IMG/VR virus record: IMGVR_UViG_3300049489_000842
Location: 1-64,000 of that record
DNA length: 64,000 bases
Source: a virus
Reading direction: 5' to 3' (one strand)
Within the stretch, counting starts at the first letter, position 1. Each line of letters begins with the position of its first letter. The position numbers and the translations under genes were made by a program. The notes below the pieces were generated by a model, which made no database searches, was not told the origin of the DNA, and saw only the letters and a program-made list of their open reading frames with translations. This document shows positions 51,901 through 58,070 of this stretch, piece after piece.

Positions 51901-52587
51901 TTTCTTTAATCTAGAAGTAGGTACTCGAGTTAATTTAGATATCCCACCTTTTATTACTCTTGGGTCTACTAAGTCAACCATAGGAACACCTCCTTCAACA
52001 TACGATTTGTATACATAATATACAGTCACTTTATTATCAGTACTTTCTATCTTCTTACCATCAACTTGATCTTGAGAATATAGAACAACTGACCCGGCTT
52101 TTATTGGGCCATCCGGCTCTTTAGTATACTGCTTTCTTAAAGCTTTCTCATAAGATTCCACATCTACATTAGGTACAGGAACTTTACTGGCAAGAACTAT
52201 ATCCTGGTAATCCATTAATGGTATTTTCCCGGATTTACCAACAAAGAAATCCGCATTATAATCTTTAAACAAAACAGGTTCAAGATTACGATCTTGTTTT
52301 ACACCGGAGTATTCCTTTGCAAGGTCTATATATCTCCAGTCTCCGAACTCTTTTATGAATTCAGGAGAGTGAATCCTGGCTTTTAACAGATGTGTTTTTG
52401 TAGTGTCTTGAACTACGCTTTCTATGGTTTTATATAGTATTGAAGGTTCTCCTTCTCTGGTATAATCTAAAGGATACCCGTTATTAGATTCAAGAACAGC
52501 ATAAGCTATATCTTTATTTCCGAACATTTTAGTTAAATCCCTAAGATTTTTTCTTACGGAAGGTAGATTTAATGCTAAACAACCCAT
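45892..52587 (-). CDS. Giant internal virion protein with an HExxH motif (2,231 aa)
   Basis: This is the largest gene in the window. The N-terminal part has SPEFIKEFGDW, as in other large phage/polyvalent proteins, followed by RRILEVQSDLFQKGRD and a zincin-like LPHEYAHHYIAW (HExxH at 811-815). A coiled-coil region lies about 1120-1200. The C-terminal third has SWNLPSFLANLLQGNVANLI and ALILFKTWFFDPFMARFGPKRW. No RNA polymerase DxDGD motif was seen. Its size and its separate single-gene transcription unit suggest a capsid-packaged, ejected protein, possibly a peptidase; both are inferences. A TACATTTG promoter element precedes it. Confidence 0.8.
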   Translation of the reverse strand: MGCLALNLPSVRKNLRDLTKMFGNKDIAYAVLESNNGYPLDYTREGEPSILYKTIESVVQDTTKTHLLKARIHSPEFIKEFGDWRYIDLAKEYSGVKQDRNLEPVLFKDYNADFFVGKSGKIPLMDYQDIVLASKVPVPNVDVESYEKALRKQYTKEPDGPIKAGSVVLYSQDQVDGKKIESTDNKVTVYYVYKSYVEGGVPMVDLVDPRVIKGGISKLTRVPTSRLKKEGKREIIKGDDIDSPPAFITNDAKIIIIKSTGVSLADETFEDSAEYLTKAYEAGKNNIPATVVTKTSPNSSFDSQLAQKIQDKLQKLYPEIKLNITNTPAWEYGDNVFNQEEYDKQINYRLKATEILLSDKAKQIFSKGEKAKWDLNKILTELSVPKEQKQLLLDLGITDREQLALELASKYSYSVEINTAKSEQTPAYYNEDTGILEGGMYERNSEYYSNLTVPGGTNYTENEISTPLIVPSIKGHAEFSTDNGIGWFRSDEKFIPNNTHKHNPLYTYYNFTKDDSVYPTQYIGGQEVFEYNNKFYVRDRTTNEPLGEYATKKEAESYINTYINNLPKTRRILEVQSDLFQKGRDKDDLATDFYTPTTEEDFAKNPKGEEEYITRNSFLQLLNKDNNWVTFFIKSIIQDSAKKGYEKVLFPKGETAAKVEGHETIADSIKRKDAEIDHIKYAIEKGQDEYYYEDHRGNSGYFPANKDLLDKAEKEKQELKSQGIEKLKPIEAFYEIKVGNILEKQFGKDNVKTITDEYGNEWREITINPARDLSNIFLQKNEANQIIGQANTKALTILVDAINQKQDTLPHEYAHHYIAWNRNTPIVQEAIKKWGSEEALVQSIGEQAVKQKGDAWEWWKKFVNWFLGDLNKLSLLDKAALTKILTDAFLTRQDLTELEQKPTIDEDLALTSYSKEDTPFINIMSEGEVAEALAEIDAAITGGVLSFVVKPEKFRTSYDNEVIEKSFVKLGWVSGVKEGVNFYSRPTKKAYQKKSEDNNISLASRVIPPNSLEERVNILLEGMSLNPADHIIYPGNMAEGTAIEKAIIEAVPEAIILNLPSSPVISEFNSRLYDSITTDPSDPRIVQVTGTSDMDLYNKLMYDNYSTSVSRELVKMAPTDELSEEIFLNIKVPNAEKKVKTEIKSLENHIHRERLKGSAEKDLQYFIDRVNEKKQVLKDIKNFKSVTQIKQMADMDKKEVERILNSTLVSSEDILSARKIIDTWAAISDFEDESTNYLLEDVEIQDPTVKALFRDIYIEFETLGKDLNKLGKSVFVNRASENLGKTFTFRDMITLKTRVWNWIYKNFYSIAHLDNPIAAYLMNKINTVNSMATTRAITKSRELGELYKRLKDSKFDVELFWQKGNNDDITGNLVTEYTFKFWNNMRNFHKNKTSVSWLRDNTFIIDPKRAEKDRQDYIDELTPNIGVEMATKKVDEAAALFKEYKSISKDFMIAEFGHTDLNRLTSAELNIYDSWINNNSPVRRHRLFTVDAAPNSKYKNLVGYDADRFIVIVPKKYDSKGKPLNLYDKNYETIKNDPIAFAFYEEAAKIVDDAYNNFNDSSLSRFTLAHVESGMIQEMHQLGIKDFAKDAAINYFTSANNKEKVIDPITGKEVKKVEKSVITLAEAIEVEYKRRRDLLKAQKINLTAKDEAILFTEASNYIMSGDKGDIFMALNSLNLASMTYSYKAAIQPEIDLAMHYLDEMAGLTGRQRMIAELEDEKKKPNPNKFIIEKLELALKNTGNNVKLKDITEQDVQNAKDMINYFVDKEYYDLGGEDRSFRKGRKFYTKKEKEELLLLKQELDVLKSKGGNQSKIDTIETRINSLGRYISVDKMVQSLIDSLRFTALSWNLPSFLANLLQGNVANLIESVRGENFTTSGLKQATGLLFSERGKFDNIVKNYAILGDIMYDFAHKNPFEEKKSSLGNAARFIKPMEGNKFVETVNQGQVMVAMMLHHKVKDVDTGEEISFWDAVDESGKLILKSDGTDKYSFNGKTGDEAITGITLKVRNQLTAIHGDYTNPKLVQKYATGRALILFKTWFFDPFMARFGPKRWDYISQSYKQGRYITTLQAIREFGLNYKTFKAAYDRGEVSAVQLQNLRVTMMELTVGVMTYVLQALVKAEMCNNNSASTLKCRSAAGKFLVSSLRRLDQETRTFWSVKGYLDILNNPTAILKYMQSLNRVVGYAEDVLAGRGMENQQGENKFLNEAIKMTPGAKELFKWAELDEVSRLY

Positions 52588-52611
52588 AATTTTATATATT
52601 TATTTATAGTA

Positions 52612-52619
52612 CAAATGTA
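52612..52619 (-). promoter_or_regulatory. TACATTTG -7 element for the giant gene
   Basis: The minus strand reads TACATTTG, identical to the element before the terminase gene, 25 bp upstream of the giant gene's ATG. The same TAnnTTTG pattern precedes the scaffold gene, so all three probably belong to one late promoter class. Confidence 0.6.
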
Positions 52620-52639
52620 ATAATTTAAAAGATAATACG

Positions 52640-53044
52640 ATGAACGAAAAATCACATGTTGCTCTTGTAAAAAGAGTATGTAGAGTATGCCTTCAAACAG
52701 AAGATGCTGAAATACTTTTAGCAACCCATTATCATAAAAATGGAGAACCTGTAGAAGATCTTGCTCCTATGCATGGTAAAGTAGTAGGCTTTATAGAAGA
52801 TGGTATGTGTAAAAAATGTAAAGAAAAGCACGAAGGTTTTCTTGTTTTAATAGGCTGTGACTTAAGTGCTAATGACTCTTCAAAAGATAACCCAGTACTG
52901 TTAGGAAAGAATGTACTTGTTAAAAAAGATTCAGGTTTTGGTTTATATTTACAAGAAAAAGGTCTTATAAAAGATGATATAGCTTATATTGATAAACCAG
53001 ATTTTGAAGAACTACAATTAAAAATATCTTCAGAACAAAACTAA
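52640..53044 (+). CDS. Hypothetical zinc-binding protein
   Basis: The 134-residue protein has VCRVCLQTED (about 13-22) and MCKKCKEKHEGF (about 56-67), two CxxC pairs forming a probable zinc site, then a beta-rich C-terminal half. It starts 52 bp from the divergent giant gene. Function unknown. Confidence 0.6.
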   Translation: MNEKSHVALVKRVCRVCLQTEDAEILLATHYHKNGEPVEDLAPMHGKVVGFIEDGMCKKCKEKHEGFLVLIGCDLSANDSSKDNPVLLGKNVLVKKDSGFGLYLQEKGLIKDDIAYIDKPDFEELQLKISSEQN

Positions 53045-53049
53045 GTTTT

Positions 53050-53229
53050 ATGATAGGATGTGGTTATTGTCTTTACGAAAAGGAGTGTCATGTACATAAT
53101 CCTAATGTAAACAAGGCTAGCTTCGGCTGTCCTGGCTTCCGTCACTTTGACGATGCGCCAATTTCAAATGTAAACTTCCCTAAGGAAGAAGTGTCTAATT
53201 TTAACGATAGATTGAATGAAAAAAATTGA
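53050..53229 (+). CDS. 59-aa cysteine-rich protein
   Basis: The short ORF begins MIGCGYCLYEKECHVHNPNV and has four cysteines at 4, 7, 13 and 27 (C-x2-C-x5-C-x13-C), which could hold zinc or an iron-sulphur cluster. It overlaps the dUTPase start by 14 bp. The spacing of cysteines supports a real gene, but the family is not recognised. Confidence 0.5.
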   Translation: MIGCGYCLYEKECHVHNPNVNKASFGCPGFRHFDDAPISNVNFPKEEVSNFNDRLNEKN

Positions 53230-53641
53230 AGTAAAGATTGCAGGGGCTGGACAAATGCCCCTTTATGCTAAACCTGGAGATGCAGGTTGCGATTTGTGTT
53301 ACTATGGGGATAAACCGCTAGGTTTAAAGCCAAGGGAGATAACAAAAGTTCCGACCGGAGTATTTCTCGAGATACCAGAAGGGTATGAATGCCAAGTTAG
53401 GCCTAGAAGCGGATTAGCTTTAAAAGGTATTATAACTATATTAGGCACAGTGGATTCTGGCTATAGAGGAGAGATTTGTGCTATAGTGCATAACACAACA
53501 TCAGAGATGTTTGTACTTCAACCTTTTGATAGAATATCTCAGTTAGTATTCAATAAAGTTGTTCAGGCAGATTTTGAAAGAGTTATTACACTATCAGAAT
53601 CGGAAAGGGGAATAGGAGGATTTGGACATACTGGAATATGA
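53216..53641 (+). CDS. dut: dUTPase
   Basis: The 141-residue protein has all five trimeric dUTPase motifs: KPGDAGCDL (about 19-27), RPRSGLALKG (about 62-71), LGTVDSGYRGEI (about 75-86), RISQLVF (about 107-113) and the C-terminal RGIGGFGHTG. It hydrolyses dUTP to dUMP, preventing uracil incorporation and supplying dTMP precursor. Its stop overlaps the next ATG. Confidence 0.95.
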   Translation: MKKIEVKIAGAGQMPLYAKPGDAGCDLCYYGDKPLGLKPREITKVPTGVFLEIPEGYECQVRPRSGLALKGIITILGTVDSGYRGEICAIVHNTTSEMFVLQPFDRISQLVFNKVVQADFERVITLSESERGIGGFGHTGI

Positions 53642-53892
53642 GTTTAACGTTTTCTAAAGCTGATGTTCAGTTTAAAGTAGGAAGTAAACTTGTAAAGTTC
53701 AGTGTAGTTCATAATTTACCTGAAATTTTTGGGTTACATTTCGAAGGGGCACTAACAAATTGGTTAGTAAGAACAGATACTTTCACAGCAAAGTCTCTTT
53801 GTAAGTATATAAATCAGAAACAGGATGAATATGTATGCATGACTATTAAAACTTGGAATAGATTAAATAAAAATGACAACACAGAAACCTGA
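53638..53892 (+). CDS. Hypothetical protein, paralogue of the gene at 55274
   Basis: The 84-residue protein shares VKFSVVHNLPEIFGL, AL-x-NW-x-x-RTD, TAKSLCKYI and YVCMT with the 94-residue protein encoded at 55274, about 1.6 kb downstream. This is a tandem-type duplication separated by other small genes and the broken kinase. No signal peptide or membrane segment. Function unknown. Confidence 0.6.
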   Translation: MSLTFSKADVQFKVGSKLVKFSVVHNLPEIFGLHFEGALTNWLVRTDTFTAKSLCKYINQKQDEYVCMTIKTWNRLNKNDNTET

Positions 53893-54037
53893 AGTTCAAA
53901 CTATTTTCACCAGAGAAGAGGTGGAGAAATTATTAGCAAGGCAAAGGAGGTTTTCTACAAAAGGTATAAGACACATCCATCCATTTACCCGGACTTTAGT
54001 ACGGGAACACATTAAGAAATCAAAATTAAAATTTTAA
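53873..54037 (+). CDS. 54-aa basic protein
   Basis: The short ORF overlaps the previous gene by 20 bp. The product is highly basic (VEKLLARQRRFSTKGIRHIH, then HIKKSKLKF) and may bind nucleic acid. It ends 15 bp before a gene with a good Shine-Dalgarno. No family is recognised. Confidence 0.45.
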   Translation: MTTQKPEVQTIFTREEVEKLLARQRRFSTKGIRHIHPFTRTLVREHIKKSKLKF

Positions 54038-54052
54038 AAAGGAGAATTAAGT

Positions 54053-54238
54053 ATGAAAAAAAGATTATTAAAGTTACTAGGCCTATACACACAGGCAGAT
54101 ATGGTTTCCTTCGGGAATTACCTTCTTTCTATGGAAAGAGAAAAAGTTTTAATGGAAAACTGCAACTCTCCATTTGAGTATGAAGCGAAGAGTGTTAAAG
54201 TACATGACGCGGATTTTGACCAATGGAAAAGCCGGTAG
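54053..54238 (+). CDS. Hypothetical small protein
   Basis: The 61-residue protein follows an AAAAAGGAG Shine-Dalgarno-like sequence. It is amphipathic and helical at the start (KKRLLKLLGLYTQADMVSFG) and mixed at the end. Its last codons overlap the next small ORF by 16 bp. Function unknown. Confidence 0.5.
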   Translation: MKKRLLKLLGLYTQADMVSFGNYLLSMEREKVLMENCNSPFEYEAKSVKVHDADFDQWKSR

Positions 54239-54372
54239 AAAAACTATGGATTAGCTTTGAAGAATGGAAATTTGAAAAAGAATGGTTGAAGGGTAGAGAA
54301 AAGTTATTCTTTAGGGCTAATCCTATTGCACACGAACTCCTTCATGAAACTATACGGAAAAACATTAAATGA
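54223..54372 (+). CDS. 49-aa hypothetical protein
   Basis: The short ORF (MEKPVEKLWISFEEWKFEKE) overlaps the preceding gene's end by 16 bp and contains several Trp and charged residues and a HELLHE segment (not a full HExxH site). It ends 27 bp before the disrupted kinase gene. Support is spacing and reading-frame coupling only. Confidence 0.4.
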   Translation: MEKPVEKLWISFEEWKFEKEWLKGREKLFFRANPIAHELLHETIRKNIK

Positions 54373-54399
54373 ACTAATGAAAGAAAGGGTAAAAACAAA

Positions 54400-55271
54400 A
54401 TGAATAAAGATAAAAATAATAAACTCCCCATACATCTGATTGGTATCAGTGGTCGTATGGGGAGTGGTTAAGTAAAGATACTGTTGGAAAAATTGTACAG
54501 TATTTATTTGCTAAAGAAGAATCTTCTATAATATATGTAAAGTCAAAGTTAGTAAAAGACATGAGTAATATTTTATTAGACTTTGAAGGATATATTAATG
54601 AAGGATATGATAAAAACAGTAACTGGCAAATAAAGAAGTTCGCTACCAAAGTTAAGGAGATATGCTCACTTCTCACTGGGATACCTGTGAAAGACTTTGA
54701 GAAAGAAGAAGTTAAAAGTAGTTATTTAGGAGAAGAGTGGGACTATATTAAGTTTGAAAGTTCCGGTAAAAAAGTAATGAATAGAAAAGAGTATTTGGAT
54801 TACATAGCAGGTACAACTTTTATGCATACTAAATTAGATTTTAACAGGATGACAGTAAGAGAACTACTTCAAAAAGTAGGTACAGATGCAATGAGAGATG
54901 TTATACATCCTGATGTTTGGGTTAATGCTTTGATGAAGGATTATAGAGATAAAGTAGACTTTGATAAATCTTTACCACCAAATAAAAACTGGTTAATTAC
55001 AGATGTACGCTTTCCTAATGAGGCTAAAGCTATTAAAGATAGAGGTGGGATTGTTGTTAGGGTTAATAGACCTTCTGTAAGAAAAGAGGAAGTCACAAAT
55101 GCTTTGACAGGAGAGAAAGATTACTTTCATGTCCATTATCCGAAGGACGAACATCCTTCTGAAACAGCTTTGGATGGCTATCAATTCGACTATATCATTG
55201 ACAATTCTGGTAGTATTGAGGATCTTATACGTAAGACAAAGGAGTTTTTAATCTCATTTAATCTTTTATAA
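54400..55271 (+). pseudogene. Deoxynucleoside monophosphate kinase gene disrupted at the P-loop
   Basis: The first frame reads LIGISGRMGSG from the ATG at 54400, then a TAA stop at 54469. The P-loop continues in another frame as KDTVGKIVQYLF from 54474, five bases later, and runs on to 55271 (WLITDVRFPNEA, with a body typical of phage dNMP kinases). Deleting TAAGT (54469-54473) restores GRMGSGKDTVG exactly. A downstream ATG at 54561 could yield a 236-aa product lacking the ATP site. Either a recent inactivation, a translational bypass or a sequence error explains this. Confidence 0.8.
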
Positions 55272-55273
55272 AG

Positions 55274-55558
55274 ATGATTGGAATAATGAACGTTAAATTT
55301 ATACATATGAAATTAGTATTAGCTGAAATAGAATTTGAAGTAGATGCCAAACCTGTAAAATTTAGTGTGTATCACAACTTACCAGATACTTTTGGTTTAA
55401 GCTTACAAGATGCACTCGAGAATTGGTTTATAAGAACTGACAAATATACTGCTGCATCTCTTTGTAATTATATTAAAAACAAAGGAATAGAGTATGTTTG
55501 TATGACTGAAACACAGTATAAACGATTAAATAAATATGAAAACAAACGAAATAATTGA
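55274..55558 (+). CDS. Hypothetical protein, paralogue of the gene at 53638
   Basis: The 94-residue protein shares VKFSVYHNLPDTFGL, ALENWFIRTD, YTAASLCNYI and YVCMT with the product of 53638-53892, plus a longer N-terminus. It starts 2 bp after the disrupted kinase and overlaps the next gene by 23 bp. Two copies around a broken gene suggest local duplication. Function unknown. Confidence 0.6.
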   Translation: MIGIMNVKFIHMKLVLAEIEFEVDAKPVKFSVYHNLPDTFGLSLQDALENWFIRTDKYTAASLCNYIKNKGIEYVCMTETQYKRLNKYENKRNN

Positions 55559-55976
55559 AGGAAATAAGTTGATTGCCGAGTTTATGGGTTATGTGCTTCA
55601 TGATCTAGGTGATGGAAAAAGCCCATACTATAATCATAATAATAAGTATTTAAAACCCTGCGCAGTAATACGTTTAGATAAAGGAGAGAAACTTCAATTT
55701 GACTCTTCTTGGGACTGGCTTATGCCAGTTGTAGAGAAAATTGAAAGTTTGACAAACTATGTAAATACTGTAGAATATAATAAAAGTAATTATTTAGGAG
55801 CTTTTTATTTCTCTATTCTAACAATTCCATTTAGTTCTATTACACAACATGTGTACATTAATGCGGAACATAAGAAAATGATGGGTAAAGATGTTACAGA
55901 TAGTTGGGCAGATACTAAGATAGAAGCTGTATATAAAGTAGTAGTTGAATTTATAAAATGGTACAATGGAAAGTAA
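55536..55976 (+). CDS. Conserved-type Bacteroidota phage protein
   Basis: The 146-residue protein has NKLIAEFMGYVLHDLG (about 10-25), DSSWDWLMPVVEKIESL (about 56-72) and a C-terminal VYKVVVEFIKWYN. I recognise this pattern from many Bacteroidota phage and prophage proteins of unknown function, in which an IAEFMG start and SWDWLMPVVEKI middle recur. It overlaps both neighbours. Confidence 0.65.
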   Translation: MKTNEIIEGNKLIAEFMGYVLHDLGDGKSPYYNHNNKYLKPCAVIRLDKGEKLQFDSSWDWLMPVVEKIESLTNYVNTVEYNKSNYLGAFYFSILTIPFSSITQHVYINAEHKKMMGKDVTDSWADTKIEAVYKVVVEFIKWYNGK

Positions 55977-56310
55977 ATATAAAGAAAGAGCTGAAGAAAT
56001 CTTAAAAATGAATATCTGTATAGATGTAATTGGAGAGGATACGAGTACTTATGCTTATACTATTAAAGCCATGTGCCAGTTGGCAGAAGAAGTTGAAAAA
56101 GTCTACAGAGATCCTTTAATGTTTGGAGAAGAAGGTTCTATACAAAAGGTATATTCAAAAGCTTATGTAGAAGAACTCCTGCAAAAACAGAGAGAACTGT
56201 GTCTTGAAACTGTAAAATCAGATGCGATGAAACTTTATGACTCTGATGTTCCTGATTGTTGGGATGGAGATAGTATTCTAAACGCAAAACTTAAAATTGA
56301 TGGATGCTAA
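55966..56310 (+). CDS. Hypothetical helical protein
   Basis: The 114-residue protein is mostly helical and acidic (KERAEEILKMNICIDVIGED, YVEELLQKQRELCLETVKSD). It has no membrane or metal motif. It overlaps the previous gene by 11 bp. Function unknown. Confidence 0.55.
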   Translation: MESKYKERAEEILKMNICIDVIGEDTSTYAYTIKAMCQLAEEVEKVYRDPLMFGEEGSIQKVYSKAYVEELLQKQRELCLETVKSDAMKLYDSDVPDCWDGDSILNAKLKIDGC

Positions 56311-56899
56311 ATTAAGATTTAAAGAAGGTTGGATAATGTTACTTCGCCCTTTTAGGTTTGCTGAACTTAAACAGCCTTTACAAAAGATGACTATACTGTA
56401 CGCTTATTCTGAAAAACCTATGCTCAAAGTTGAATTGAGTGAAAAAGGAAAGGAGGCTATCAGTGAGCTTTATAATCATAGTTTTGAAGGTGATCCAGGC
56501 AGACTGTTTATGGAGCCTGAAGATGAGTATTATACTAGAATCCAATTATCAGAAGATGCTATTTTTAAAGCATATTCTACTGTAGAAATATACTCTGGAG
56601 AAGTAGTACAATGCTATGTAGAAAAAACTATGTGTCGATTTTATCCTGATGAGTATACTGTAATACGTAGAGAAACTTTTGAAGAAGTTATGACCTCAGA
56701 GGAATACACTATGGACATAGAATCAGGTAGTTATTATGATATAGAAAATATCCAAGATAAAGTACATTATGTTAGAAGTAGAGGAATAGATGATACGTTA
56801 GCAAAACGTATGTGTTCTTCTGAAGCTAAGGATTCAGTAATTTTTAGGCCTAAGCGGGAACTACTAGAGATATTCTGTAGGGAACATGAAATTTATTAA
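56300..56899 (+). CDS. Hypothetical protein
   Basis: The product has 199 residues from the ATG at 56300, which overlaps the previous stop by 11 bp. The middle is beta-rich (YTRIQLSEDAIFKAYSTVEIY, TMCRFYPDEYTVIRRE). A segment HYVRSRGIDDTLAKRMCSS near 158-176 resembles a helical motif in SufB/SufD C-termini, but the rest does not fit. Function unknown. Confidence 0.55.
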   Translation: MDAKLRFKEGWIMLLRPFRFAELKQPLQKMTILYAYSEKPMLKVELSEKGKEAISELYNHSFEGDPGRLFMEPEDEYYTRIQLSEDAIFKAYSTVEIYSGEVVQCYVEKTMCRFYPDEYTVIRRETFEEVMTSEEYTMDIESGSYYDIENIQDKVHYVRSRGIDDTLAKRMCSSEAKDSVIFRPKRELLEIFCREHEIY

Positions 56900-56919
56900 A
56901 AACTTAAAATTGATTGATT

Positions 56920-57108
56920 ATGTCTGATATTGAAGTAGATAAATGTGATTTTTGTCAAAAGATAGTACAAGTAGTGAGAACTTATTTAAGGCCTTCTTTG
57001 TTTATAAAACCATCTGTGTTTGAGGAATATAAAGACCTCTATAATTCAGGTAATTATTTTATTATAATCAAAACTTGTAATAGTTGTGGTAAACCTAAAA
57101 TTGATTAA
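56920..57108 (+). CDS. Small zinc-ribbon-like protein
   Basis: The product has 62 residues from the ATG at 56920 (MSDIEVDKCDFCQKIV). CDFC and CNSCGK pairs about 42 residues apart suggest a zinc-binding fold. Two bases upstream of the next gene's ATG. Function unknown. Confidence 0.55.
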   Translation: MSDIEVDKCDFCQKIVQVVRTYLRPSLFIKPSVFEEYKDLYNSGNYFIIIKTCNSCGKPKID

Positions 57109-57109
57109 T

Positions 57110-57484
57110 ATGGAAAAGATACTAAGAAAAGTCAGTACGAAGGATAGACTTCCTGAACCTTTAGAAGAAGTTTTTTGTGATTGTGGCGAATACGGATTAA
57201 ATGTGCTTTATCTTAATAAAGACCATGCCATTAAAAAATTTGATAAATGGACTATTTCTAATTCTGGATACAACGCTTTGTTTGAGCCAGAATATTGGTA
57301 TGAAGAAGTTGATTTGATCGAATTACTGCCTAAGCAAGCTATTTCTCATTTAGCTTTATATGATGAAGCTAAAGAAAGATATGAAAAAGCTATGTCTGTA
57401 CTAAAAAATGGAAATTACATCAGAACTAGTATGGTTCATATTGAAAAAGCACTTAAAATTGCAGCAGGTATTAAGGAGGAATAA
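57110..57484 (+). CDS. Hypothetical protein, possibly DUF551-like
   Basis: The product has 124 residues from the ATG at 57110. It has STKDRLPEPLEEVFCDCGEYG (about 8-28) and PEYWYEE (about 61-67), a pattern recalling DUF551 phage proteins that have a conserved Pro-(x)-V strand and a W near the C-terminus. The C-terminal part is helical. The match is partial. Confidence 0.5.
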   Translation: MEKILRKVSTKDRLPEPLEEVFCDCGEYGLNVLYLNKDHAIKKFDKWTISNSGYNALFEPEYWYEEVDLIELLPKQAISHLALYDEAKERYEKAMSVLKNGNYIRTSMVHIEKALKIAAGIKEE

Positions 57485-57486
57485 TT

Positions 57487-57876
57487 ATGACAGTACAAGA
57501 AATGGATAAATCCCTTACTACTTCATGGAAACAAATGCCGGAATGGTGGGGGAATCCAGAACTAGGTTTTGAGTGCTGGGGTAAGAGATATGAAAAAAAC
57601 TATGGTACTTATAAAGTCTACATATTTGGTAAAAAAGATTACGGGAAAAATAGTCCGCAATATGATTACACTAATAAGGACCCAGAAAAAGGTTTCTATG
57701 ATGAATCTACTAGATATATTAAAGGATATGTTGATCATAGTGATTGGAGTTTTTGTGTTAGGGGATGTTATTCCGGTTCAGTAGGTTATGCACATTTAAA
57801 TGACATATTACCTCAAAGCGGAGAAGAGGCATGTAAAATGCTTGACGAAATATTTAAAAAAGAAAGGATTTACTAA
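57487..57876 (+). CDS. Hypothetical Trp/Tyr-rich protein
   Basis: The 129-residue protein has SWKQMPEWWGNPELGFECWG (13-32), many aromatic residues and a short helix at the end (EEACKMLDEIFKKERIY). It has no membrane or metal motif. It overlaps the next ATG by one base (TAATG). Function unknown. Confidence 0.55.
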   Translation: MTVQEMDKSLTTSWKQMPEWWGNPELGFECWGKRYEKNYGTYKVYIFGKKDYGKNSPQYDYTNKDPEKGFYDESTRYIKGYVDHSDWSFCVRGCYSGSVGYAHLNDILPQSGEEACKMLDEIFKKERIY

Positions 57877-58070
57877 TGAAAAGTTATAAAATTGAAATAA
57901 CACAACGTGAAGATAATAGTATTAGTATGACAAGGACCAATGATGGTTTTAATCTAGCTGAATTATTAGGTTTTTTAGAACTTGTAAGAATGGAACTTTA
58001 TGCTATTTTTAAACAGGAAATTAAAGTAGATGAAATTAAAAGAAATACTATTATAGATGGCAAAGATTAA
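57876..58070 (+). CDS. Hypothetical small protein
   Basis: The 64-residue protein has a strand pair (YKIEITQREDNSISMTRT) and a helix (LAELLGFLELVRMELYAIF). It overlaps the next gene by 14 bp. Similar small one-domain proteins are frequent in Bacteroidota phages. Function unknown. Confidence 0.5.
   Translation: MKSYKIEITQREDNSISMTRTNDGFNLAELLGFLELVRMELYAIFKQEIKVDEIKRNTIIDGKD

Noticed and set aside
45892-52587. Giant crAss-like RNA polymerase
   Set aside because: No DxDGD-type catalytic motif was found in the 2,231 residues; the C-terminal part resembles internal virion protein segments.
56297-56899. SufB/SufD-like iron-sulphur scaffold
   Set aside because: Only one short SRGI-containing segment resembles SufBD; there is no beta-helix repeat pattern or other Suf genes.
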